From positions 22,041 through 86,040 of the forward strand of contig DATARN010000220.1 in the NCBI GenBank assembly GCA_036264135.1: 64,000 bases of DNA, written 5' to 3'. Position 1 is the first letter of the stretch; each line of letters begins with the position of its first letter. This DNA is from DATARN01 sp036264135. GTDB lineage: Bacteria; Actinomycetota; Acidimicrobiia; Acidimicrobiales; Palsa-688. Under the pieces are notes generated by a model. The model was not told the origin of the DNA and did not search any database. It saw only the letters and a program-made list of their open reading frames with translations. Shown one piece after another: positions 1 through 7,245 of the stretch. The position numbers and the translations under genes were made by a program.

Positions 1-2689
1 ACAGCGGCGTCGCCGAGCGGTCGGCGGCGACGTGGATCGGGCGCCGGGTGGGGGCCGGCTGGCGACCGGCCCGAATGGCGCGGGCCAAGGCCTGGACGGT
101 CGGGTGGTCGAACACCGCCCGCAGGGACAGGGCGCTCGACTCCAACTCGGACAGGCGGGCGACGACGCGGGCGGCGGCCAGGGAGTGGCCTCCCAGGTCG
201 AAGAAGTTGTCCTCCATGCCGATGCCGTCGAGGTTCAACACTTCCGACCAGATGCGGGCGATGGCGGCCTCGAGCCCGTCGGCCGGCGCCGCCTTCGCCC
301 CGCCGGCGCGCCGCAGCGTCGGCCGCGGCAGGGCCTTGCGGTCGAGCTTGCCGGTCGGGGAGAGGGGCAGGGCGGACAGCGTGGTGAACGTCGCCGGCAG
401 CATGTGCTCGGGCAGGATGGCGCCGAGGTGCGCCCGTAGCTCGGGCACGCCCGGGCCCGTCGTGCGGGCCCCGGAAGCGTCGGAGACGGGGAGGAAGTAG
501 GCGTCCAGCTGCAGCTCGCCGGTGGGCCCGGGTTGGGCCACCACCACCGCCACTTCGATCCCCGGGTGGCGGGCCAGCGCCGCCTCGACCTCCCCGAGCT
601 CGATCCGGAACCCGCGCACCTTGACCTGGCTGTCGAGCCGGCCGAGGAACTCCAGGTTGCCGTCGGGCCAGTACCGCGCCCGGTCCCCGGTGCGGTACAT
701 GACCGAGCCGGCGCCGGCGAAGGGGTCGGGGACGAACTTCCGGCGGGTCAGGTCGGCGTCGCCGGCATAGCCCGAGGCCAGGCACCCGCCGCCGATGTAG
801 AGGTCGCCGGCGACGCCGATCGAGCAGGGCGACAGGTCCTCCTCCAGCACGTAGTAGCGGGCGTTTTGGATCGGCCGCCCGTAGGGAATGCTCCGCCACG
901 CCGGGTCGACGTCGCCGACGACGAAGTAGTTGGACCAGATCGTCGCCTCGGTGGCGCCGCCCAGGCCCACGACGGTCGCCTGGGGGAAATGGCGGCGCAC
1001 CTGGCCGGGAAGCGGCAGCGGGATCCAGTCGCCGGAGAGGAAGACCAGGCGCAGGCTCGTCGAGGGTGAGCCAGCGGCGTCGGCCTCGGCGAACTGCATC
1101 ACCTGGTGCAGAGCGGCCGGCGCCGAGTCCCAAAAGGTGATGCCTTCGTGGCGCAGGGCGCGCAGCAGCTGGCGGGGCTCGGCCAAGTCGCCGTCGGTCA
1201 CGACCCGGATCGACCCTCCGGCGGCCAGGATGCCGAAGACGTCGTACACCGACAAGTCGAAGCAGAAGGACGTGACCAGCAGCAGGCGGTCCGCCGGGCC
1301 GACGGAGAACGTGGTGTTGACCCAGTCGATCAGGTTCACCACCGGCCGGTGCGTGACCATCACGCCCTTCGGTGTGCCGGTGGACCCGGAGGTGAAGATG
1401 ACGTAGGCGAGGTCGTCGGGGCCCGACCCGCCGGCGAGGTCGGCGTCTTGGTAGGCGGCCAGCGCGGCGGCGGTGGCGGGCCGGGCTGGCGACCCGCCGG
1501 AGCCCACCGGCTGCGCCGGGCCCACGCGGAGCACCGCGTCGTAGCGGCACGCCAGCTCGTTGTCGAAGCCCGAGCGGGAATGGACCTCGACCCCGGCCAC
1601 CCGTTCCATGCCCGCCACCAGGTCGCAGAGCGACGTCGGCGCGATGTGAAGCTCGTGCTGGCGCTTGGCCCGGGCCACGACCTCGCCGAAGCGGCCCTGC
1701 ACCGCGTCGGGGTCGATCAGGTCGGCGAGGAGGACGTGGCCCCCGTCCGCCGTCGCGGCGATGGCCTGGGAGAGCACGTGGCGCAGGTAGGCCGGACCGG
1801 GGAAGAACTGCACCGTGCTGGCCAGCACGACGAGGTCGTGGGGACCCAACGCCAGGGAGTCGAGCTCGTCGGCAAAGGCGGCGACCAGCTCGACGCGGGC
1901 GGCAGCCGTCGCCGCCCATGCATTATTGGCCCGCAGCGTCGCCGGGGACGGGTCGAGGCCGGTGTAGCGGCCCACCGCGCCGGCGAGCTCCCGCATGATC
2001 AGGCCGGAGCCGCAGCCGACCTCCAGCACCGCCGCGTCGGGGCCCACCAGGCCCTGGGCGAGGCCGACCACGCGGTCGCGGTACTGCCGCACCTCGGCCT
2101 GCGTGAACGACGAACCATCCTCCGTGCGCCGGAACCCCGCCGCCGAGACCTCGTCGTCGCTCTCGTCGGCCAGCAGGTCGAAGAGCCGGCGCACGGCGGC
2201 GCGGTCGATCGGCTCGGGGGCGACGTCGGGCGTCGAGGCGTCGAGGCACATCAGCCCCACAAGGCCGGGCAGGTCGACGGAGAGGTCGAAGAACCGCCGG
2301 TGGAGGCGGGCCTCGGTCACCAGGGCTCGGGCGTCGAGCGACCGCAGGATGTGGCGCAGCCGCTCGTCGGGCCACTCCGGCTCCAACGGGACGTACGCCG
2401 CCCCCGCCTTCAGCACCGCCAGCAGCCCGACGACGGCCTCGGCGGAGTGGCCTGCGCAGACACCGACGATGGCGCCGGCGCCGGCGCCGGCGTGGCGCAG
2501 CCACCGGGCCAGCTGGTTGGCCCGACGATTGAGCTCCCCGTAGCTGATGTCGCCGGCGTCGGACACGAGCGCGGTTGCGCCCGGGGAACTGGCGGCGCGG
2601 GCCTCGAAGAGATGGTGGACGCCGCGGTCGGCGGGGAAGTCCCGTGCCGTGTCGTTCCATTCGGCCGGCGGGAATGCCGGTTGCGTCAT
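1..2689 (-). CDS. NRPS module A-MT-A-PCP, 3' end beyond window
   Basis: Non-ribosomal peptide synthetase that would activate, methylate and carry an amino acid as a thioester. From the ATG at 2689 the frame stays open to the left edge, about 896 codons. An adenylation domain begins at about residue 20, is interrupted at about 170-410 by a class I SAM methyltransferase (VLEVGCGSG near 223), then resumes with the A3 loop FTSGSTGTPKG near 432, FDLSVYDVFG (A4), GLGGATEATIW (A5) and PTGKLDRKAL (A10) near 781. A carrier-protein site DLGGHSL follows near 830, and the last residues look like the start of another domain. The D-L-Y pattern of A4 and the GGATE variant recall cysteine-activating domains (tentative). 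The start overlaps the upstream permease stop (ATGA). The interruption lies between A2 and A3, a less common place for an embedded methyltransferase. Confidence 0.9.
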   Translation of the reverse strand, partial: MTQPAFPPAEWNDTARDFPADRGVHHLFEARAASSPGATALVSDAGDISYGELNRRANQLARWLRHAGAGAGAIVGVCAGHSAEAVVGLLAVLKAGAAYVPLEPEWPDERLRHILRSLDARALVTEARLHRRFFDLSVDLPGLVGLMCLDASTPDVAPEPIDRAAVRRLFDLLADESDDEVSAAGFRRTEDGSSFTQAEVRQYRDRVVGLAQGLVGPDAAVLEVGCGSGLIMRELAGAVGRYTGLDPSPATLRANNAWAATAAARVELVAAFADELDSLALGPHDLVVLASTVQFFPGPAYLRHVLSQAIAATADGGHVLLADLIDPDAVQGRFGEVVARAKRQHELHIAPTSLCDLVAGMERVAGVEVHSRSGFDNELACRYDAVLRVGPAQPVGSGGSPARPATAAALAAYQDADLAGGSGPDDLAYVIFTSGSTGTPKGVMVTHRPVVNLIDWVNTTFSVGPADRLLLVTSFCFDLSVYDVFGILAAGGSIRVVTDGDLAEPRQLLRALRHEGITFWDSAPAALHQVMQFAEADAAGSPSTSLRLVFLSGDWIPLPLPGQVRRHFPQATVVGLGGATEATIWSNYFVVGDVDPAWRSIPYGRPIQNARYYVLEEDLSPCSIGVAGDLYIGGGCLASGYAGDADLTRRKFVPDPFAGAGSVMYRTGDRARYWPDGNLEFLGRLDSQVKVRGFRIELGEVEAALARHPGIEVAVVVAQPGPTGELQLDAYFLPVSDASGARTTGPGVPELRAHLGAILPEHMLPATFTTLSALPLSPTGKLDRKALPRPTLRRAGGAKAAPADGLEAAIARIWSEVLNLDGIGMEDNFFDLGGHSLAAARVVARLSELESSALSLRAVFDHPTVQALARAIRAGRQPAPTRRPIHVAADRSATPL

Positions 2690-3477
2690 GGTGTCAGGCC
2701 TTTCAGTCCGCGGACGGCAAACCAGGTGAGCAGGGCGACCCCGGCGGCCAGGACGACCAGCCCGGGCCAGGTCTGGGCCCAGGTGGTGGGGCCGAGGTAG
2801 CCCTGGCGGGCCAGCCGGAGGACCTGGGTCATCGGGTTGACCTGGGCGACGCCCCGCATCCAACCGGTCATGAAGGACAGTGGTGCGAGGCCGGTGGACA
2901 GGTAGAGGGTGCAGGCCACGCCCGTCTGCATCAGATGGACCGACCGCCTGATGCCGCGTAGGCGCAGGGCCAGGCCGACGGCCCAGCCCACCGCGCACAG
3001 GGCGATCCCAGCCGCGGCGACCGCCTCGGCCAGCAGGCCGAGGGCGCCGCCGGGCAGGTCGGCGCCGAACACGACGGCGGCGCTGGTAACGACCACGAAG
3101 GGCACCGCGGCGCGGGCCAGGCCCGACAGCAGTGCCCCGCCCACGACGGCGACCGGCCGCACCGGGGCGAGCAACAGGCGCTCGAAGAACCCGCCTTCCA
3201 GGTCCCGGGCTAGCACGAAGCCGCAGATCAGGGCCGAGGCGGTGCAGCCGTTGAGGATGGCCAGCGGGGCGATCCAGTCGAGGAAGTTGCGCGCCGGAAA
3301 GCCCTCCAGCCGGGCCACCTCGGAGAAGCCCCGGCTCCAGACGACGACGAAGAAGATGGGCAGGAAGAGCAGGTGCACGGTGGTGGAGGGGTAGCGCCGG
3401 ACGCGGCGCAGGTCGCGGGCGGCGAGAGACCGGCTCACGGCGCCGATAGGCGCTGCGGGCGCGGCGGCGGCGCTCAT
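2686..3477 (-). CDS. ABC-2 type transporter permease
   Basis: Integral membrane subunit of an ABC-2 type exporter, about 263 residues from the ATG at 3477, with roughly six hydrophobic segments and the family pattern of a cytoplasmic N-terminus followed by paired helices (VHLLFLPIFFVVVW, then LLAEAVAAAGIALCAVGWAVG and the C-terminal LVVLAAGVALLTWFAV). A longer start would run through the upstream gene, so the Met overlapping the upstream stop (ATGA at 3474-3477) was chosen. It pairs with the similar upstream permease. No ATPase subunit is visible in the window; it may lie beyond the left edge. A likely role is export of the cluster product, inferred only from context. Confidence 0.85.
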   Translation of the reverse strand: MSAAAAPAAPIGAVSRSLAARDLRRVRRYPSTTVHLLFLPIFFVVVWSRGFSEVARLEGFPARNFLDWIAPLAILNGCTASALICGFVLARDLEGGFFERLLLAPVRPVAVVGGALLSGLARAAVPFVVVTSAAVVFGADLPGGALGLLAEAVAAAGIALCAVGWAVGLALRLRGIRRSVHLMQTGVACTLYLSTGLAPLSFMTGWMRGVAQVNPMTQVLRLARQGYLGPTTWAQTWPGLVVLAAGVALLTWFAVRGLKGLTP

Positions 3478-4259
3478 CGGGCCCGGCCGCGCTGTCGCAC
3501 CGCCCGCACCGCCGAGGTGACCGACAGCGCAGACAGGAGTGTGACCATTCCCAGCGCCTGGCCGGCGGTGCGCAGATCGAACCCCGTGACGGTCTGGTGG
3601 CGGAGGTCCTCCGCGATCCACGAGAGTGGGTTCCAGTCGGCCACGGCCCTGAACCAGCCGTCCATCGCCTGGCGGGGGAAGTAGGCCGAGGACATGAAGA
3701 CGAGGAGGAAGGCAAAGGGGACGAAGAGCGCCACGGTCCGCTCAGCCCGGCCCTCTCGCAGGGCCAGATTGGCCCCCAGGCCTCCGAGGGCCAGCGCCAG
3801 CACCATGGCCACCACGCAAACCGCCGCCACCGCCGCCACGCCCCCCCGGACGGATGCCCCGAAGGCGGCCAGGACCGCAATGATCACGAGCGCCTCGAAC
3901 CCTGCGAACACCGCCGCGCCGGCCAACCGGCCGAGGAGGATCGCCGTACGGGGCGTCGGCGATACCGCGATGCGGTCGAAGAACCCGGACCGGATGTCCT
4001 CGCCCAGGTCGTCGGCGACGTCGGTGGCGCTGAAGACCACACCGACCACCACCGCCCCGGCGACGACGAAGTCCAGGAAGGAATGCACCGTCGGAAAGCC
4101 GGGGAGGAGGTTGGCCCGGGCGAAGCTGCCCCACAGGACGCTGGTGAACAGCAGCGGCCCCACCACGTCGGGGAGGAAGAGGCTGGGATGGCGGAAGCGC
4201 CCGACGACCGACCGGCGGGCCAGCAGCGCAGTCGGCCACAGGCTGGCCTGAGCGGTCAC
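3474..4259 (-). CDS. ABC-2 type transporter permease (DrrB-like)
   Basis: Second ABC-2 permease, about 261 residues. The GTG start at 4259 overlaps the SagB stop as GTGA. It resembles DrrB-type drug-efflux permeases: an N-terminal helix after RHPSLFLPDVVGPLLF, a helix pair separated by the cytoplasmic stretch DDLGEDIRSGFFDRI, the family-typical SPTPRTAILLGRL, and further helices ending with NPLSWIAEDLR. Longer reading frames extending to 5396 in this frame run antisense-like through the SagB gene and are rejected. It is translationally coupled on both sides and probably forms a heterodimer with the next permease. The missing ATPase means transport cannot be assigned a substrate. Confidence 0.85.
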   Translation of the reverse strand: MTAQASLWPTALLARRSVVGRFRHPSLFLPDVVGPLLFTSVLWGSFARANLLPGFPTVHSFLDFVVAGAVVVGVVFSATDVADDLGEDIRSGFFDRIAVSPTPRTAILLGRLAGAAVFAGFEALVIIAVLAAFGASVRGGVAAVAAVCVVAMVLALALGGLGANLALREGRAERTVALFVPFAFLLVFMSSAYFPRQAMDGWFRAVADWNPLSWIAEDLRHQTVTGFDLRTAGQALGMVTLLSALSVTSAVRAVRQRGRAR

Positions 4260-5680
4260 TGGCGCTCTCCGGCGCTGCCCAGGACGAACTCGCCCACGCT
4301 CGACTCCTCGCAGTAGTCGAGCCCGGAGGCGATGCAGAAGGCGTCGGCGCTGCCGCCGCCGATGGCGCACGGCGCCAGGCCCATGGCCGTGGCCACGCAG
4401 TACATCGTCTGGAACAGCGCCCCCACGTTCTTCAGGATCGTGGCGTAGGCGATCGATTCGTAGCGGTACATGACCCGCCCGAAGCGGGCCGCGATCACGA
4501 TCAGGACCTGGGGCGCGGCGGCCATCAGGGCGCGGCCGCCCGCGTCGTTCACCAGGGCCCGCACCGCCGGCCCGTCCTCGGCGACCCGGCCCAGGCGATG
4601 CTCGACCGGGTCGTAGTGATAGAGGCCGGAGGCGAGCCCGGAGCAACGGGAAACAGCCGGGTACAGCTCGAGCTCGTAGAGCCCGCCGCCGCCGGGGTAC
4701 GCCCGGTGCCCGTCGGGTCGGCGGCCCGCCGAGTGGTAGAGGAACGCTGCGAGCTGGGCGGCGCTGATCGCCGCCGCGTCGTCGTGGCGGCGGATCGAAC
4801 GGCGGCGCTCCAGCACGCCGGTGAGCCCCGCCAGCGCCGCGCCGGCGGCGTCTGGCGGGCCGGGCCGGTCCAACTGCACCGGCGCGCCGAGCAGGTCCTT
4901 GCGCTCGGGGAGCGGCTCGAAACGACCTTCCAGGGGGAGCGTCCCGCCGTAGCCGCCCTGGTGGCGGCCATAGCGGCTGGCGGCGTGGAACGCCAGGTCG
5001 GTGGCGCTCCACTGGGCGAGGCGCCGGTCCTCGCTTTCCGGGTCGGCGTCGGGGTCGGTCAGGAACCCGGCGCTGTCGAGCAGGTCGACGACGGCGCGGG
5101 CGGCCGCCCCATCCAGCAACCCGCTCGTCGGTACGGCCGAGGCGAGGGCCGCGATCAGCGCGGCCACGCCGGCGTCGTGGAGACGCAACGCCGCGCCCAC
5201 CAGCGGCGACTCGAGCACCAATTCCGACCCGCAGCGGAGCAGCGACGCGAAGCGGGAGAGCTGGCGGGCGGCGCCGGGGTGGTGCTCCGGACGGCCGTCG
5301 CCGGCGGCCTCGGCGGCCCATCCCGCCCCGGCGCCGAATCGGGGCACGAGCGTCGCCAGGTCCCGCCCGTCCTGGCGCACGGTGCGCTCCAGCCACCCTC
5401 GGGCCGAGAGCCGGCCGAGGACGTGCTCGAGCTGGCGGGCGGCCGGTTCGGCCTGGCGGGCGGCCGGTTCGGCCTGGCGGGCGGCTCGCCCGGCCGACAC
5501 TCGAGGTGCCGACCGGAGGGACTTCACCGCCTCAGACACCTCGGGCAGGAGCGGACCGATGGCGAAGTTCCGTGCTCGCCAGCAGAGGCGCAGGCGGCCG
5601 TCGTCCAGGTCCTCGACGGTGACACCAGCCGGCAGGGTGACCACCTCCTCGACGTCGGTCGCCTCGGTCGCGGGAGCCAT
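4256..5680 (-). CDS. SagB-family FMN dehydrogenase (azoline oxidase), copy 1
   Basis: 474-residue SagB/McbC-type nitroreductase-fold enzyme. In the family this FMN protein oxidises thiazolines and oxazolines made by a YcaO cyclodehydratase to azoles. The nitroreductase domain occupies about residues 270-474, with the start signature RRRSIRRHD near 290 and ILKNVGALFQTMYCVATAMG near 414, containing the family Lys. The N-terminal ~200 residues form a winged-helix-like region in which AARQAEP is repeated in tandem (21-bp units at 5432-5486). It is coupled by GTGA to the permeases and lies 3 nt behind the glycosyltransferase stop. A second, shorter SagB gene sits at 13893-14939, so the cluster may install two kinds of azole or use one copy for another oxidation. 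Confidence 0.88.
   Translation of the reverse strand: MAPATEATDVEEVVTLPAGVTVEDLDDGRLRLCWRARNFAIGPLLPEVSEAVKSLRSAPRVSAGRAARQAEPAARQAEPAARQLEHVLGRLSARGWLERTVRQDGRDLATLVPRFGAGAGWAAEAAGDGRPEHHPGAARQLSRFASLLRCGSELVLESPLVGAALRLHDAGVAALIAALASAVPTSGLLDGAAARAVVDLLDSAGFLTDPDADPESEDRRLAQWSATDLAFHAASRYGRHQGGYGGTLPLEGRFEPLPERKDLLGAPVQLDRPGPPDAAGAALAGLTGVLERRRSIRRHDDAAAISAAQLAAFLYHSAGRRPDGHRAYPGGGGLYELELYPAVSRCSGLASGLYHYDPVEHRLGRVAEDGPAVRALVNDAGGRALMAAAPQVLIVIAARFGRVMYRYESIAYATILKNVGALFQTMYCVATAMGLAPCAIGGGSADAFCIASGLDYCEESSVGEFVLGSAGERQ
5432..5486. repeat. 21-bp in-frame tandem repeat inside SagB copy 1
   Basis: Two exact 21-bp units (5432-5452 and 5453-5473) plus a 13-bp partial third copy encode AARQAEP, AARQAEP and AARQ. 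The array keeps the reading frame and sits in the linker before the catalytic domain, so it is probably tolerated replication slippage. Confidence 0.9.
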
Positions 5681-5683
5681 GGC

Positions 5684-6880
5684 TCAGGCCACCTCGAGGA
5701 CGGCGTCGTCGACCCGTCGGATGAACGCCGCGGTGTCGCCGAAGCGCTCGGTGGCGTAGCGCCGGCCCTGACCCCCGAGCGCCGCCCGCAGCGCCGGATC
5801 GCCGAGCGCGCTCACTGAGGCCAACAACTCGGCGTAGCTCCGGAACCACAGCCCTCCGTCACCCGACTCGGCGTGAGACCGAGTGGCTCCCCCGTCGGCC
5901 GCCACGACGACCGGCGTGCCGAACAGGAACGCTTCGAGCACCTCCCGCCCGAGGAGGCGGTGAGGTTCGGCGTCGAGGACGACGAGGGCGTGGGCCATCC
6001 ACCGCCACACGTCGGTCCGCGACGCCGCGGCTTCGGCCCGCAGCCTTCGGGGGAGCCTTTGCGTCCCCGGGCCCACCAGCCGTACTGCCGCCTCCGGGCC
6101 CAGGTCCCGGCGGAGGGCGTCGCACCACTCGAGCAGGCGGTGCTGGCCCGACGGCTCTGACCAGTCCCGGGCCACCACCACGGTCGGCCGGCCATCGAAG
6201 CCGTATGCCGGCGCCCGGCTGGCCATGGCGTTGACCTGGGCGACGAAGCCGACGTCTCGCACCACGCCGGGGCGAAGACCCGGGGCGCACGCCGCCAGCG
6301 TCGCCGCCTCGGCCTCACCGGTCACGACGATTCGGGAGGCGGCTCGGAGGATCTGTCCCACCGCCGGGTTCCACAGATCGGCGTCGCCGGTGGCCGCCGG
6401 GACGAGCGCCCAGGGGCAGCGGCCCTCCACTGCGTCCACGCCGGCGCACGTGCTGGCGCTGCCGTAGCCGACAAATACCGCGAGGTCGTACCGGACGGTC
6501 CGGAGCCGTCGGAAGAGCTCCGCGGCGTCACCGCCCGCGGCGGCGATCAGGATCGACTGTGCCGCCGGCGCCAGTGTGCCGGCCAGGCGCCGCCGGGCGC
6601 CCGTGACGCAGCCGCAATCGATGGTCGCCTCGGCGCTCTGCGGCCCGAGCAATGCCCGGCGCACCGCGAGGCGGCGGCGCTCAGGCACCGCCGGTGCGTC
6701 GAAGCGCCGAACCGTGACCGCGCCGTCGTGGCCGTCGCCGGCTGCGTTCGGCGGTCCAGCGAGGAGCAGCTCGACCTCCGCCCCGCAAGCGAGGGCGCCA
6801 CACAGCCGGCTCACGAGCAGCGCGCCTTCGGACCACGGGTGCGACTCTTCGGTCGCCACCACGGCAACCCGGGGGGTCAC
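5684..6880 (-). CDS. GT4-like glycosyltransferase
   Basis: 398-residue protein with the GT-B fold layout of family 4 glycosyltransferases. An N-terminal Rossmann half starts with RVAVVATEESHPWSEGALL, and the C-terminal half has the sugar-nucleotide motif region EVLEAFLFGTPVVVAADGG near residues 315-335, matching the E-x7-E-type loop of GT4 enzymes, followed by the typical GGQGRRYATERF tail. The GTG start at 6880 overlaps the upstream stop (GTGA). It is cotranscribed with the GT2 and the small coiled-coil gene between RiPP and NRPS enzymes, so it may glycosylate the cluster product. A lipid or surface glycan substrate is not excluded. Confidence 0.75.
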   Translation of the reverse strand: MTPRVAVVATEESHPWSEGALLVSRLCGALACGAEVELLLAGPPNAAGDGHDGAVTVRRFDAPAVPERRRLAVRRALLGPQSAEATIDCGCVTGARRRLAGTLAPAAQSILIAAAGGDAAELFRRLRTVRYDLAVFVGYGSASTCAGVDAVEGRCPWALVPAATGDADLWNPAVGQILRAASRIVVTGEAEAATLAACAPGLRPGVVRDVGFVAQVNAMASRAPAYGFDGRPTVVVARDWSEPSGQHRLLEWCDALRRDLGPEAAVRLVGPGTQRLPRRLRAEAAASRTDVWRWMAHALVVLDAEPHRLLGREVLEAFLFGTPVVVAADGGATRSHAESGDGGLWFRSYAELLASVSALGDPALRAALGGQGRRYATERFGDTAAFIRRVDDAVLEVA

Positions 6881-7245
6881 CGCGGCCCCTCCAGGTGGCG
6901 CAGCAGATCGTCCAGCCGGTCTTCGAGGAGGCGGTGCAAGAGGTCGTCACGCTCTTCCAGCCGTGCCGACTCCCGGACCATGGCCTCGCGCAGCAGGCGC
7001 ACCTCCGATATCAGCTCGTCGCGCCGCTCGGCCAGCGTGATCAGCAGCGGGACCAGATGGGCCGTGAGCTCGGGAAGCGAGGCGTCGCCGTGGTTGGTGA
7101 GCCAGACCAGGTCGGCGTCGTGGATCATCCTCGACGTGGCGCCGAGCGGCGGTACGGACCGCCCATCGCCGGCCCGCTGGCGCTTGTCGACGTCTCGCCA
7201 CAGCCGGGCCACGACCTCCGCCGCGCTGAGCGGTTCGTCGCTCAT
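6877..7245 (-). CDS. Small charged coiled-coil protein
   Basis: 122-residue protein of unknown function starting at ATG 7245, overlapping the GT2 stop (ATGA). The sequence is highly charged. Residues ~60-122 form a predicted coiled coil (LITLAERRDELISEVRLLRE, then the RLEERDDLLHRLLEDRLDDL region), and no enzyme motif is visible. Similar short helical proteins are often encoded beside polysaccharide glycosyltransferases, where they may act as scaffolds; that is an inference from position. The longer frame reaching 7992 reads through the GT2 gene in a shadow frame and was not used. Confidence 0.6.
   Translation of the reverse strand: MSDEPLSAAEVVARLWRDVDKRQRAGDGRSVPPLGATSRMIHDADLVWLTNHGDASLPELTAHLVPLLITLAERRDELISEVRLLREAMVRESARLEERDDLLHRLLEDRLDDLLRHLEGPR

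Noticed and set aside
1106..2800. 564-codon plus-strand frame opposite the NRPS
   Set aside because: Antisense shadow without recognisable motifs; the minus strand encodes canonical A, MT and PCP motifs.
3474..5396. 640-codon extension of the ABC permease frame
   Set aside because: The N-terminal two thirds are a low-complexity shadow of SagB copy 1; the true start is GTG 4259 overlapping the SagB stop.
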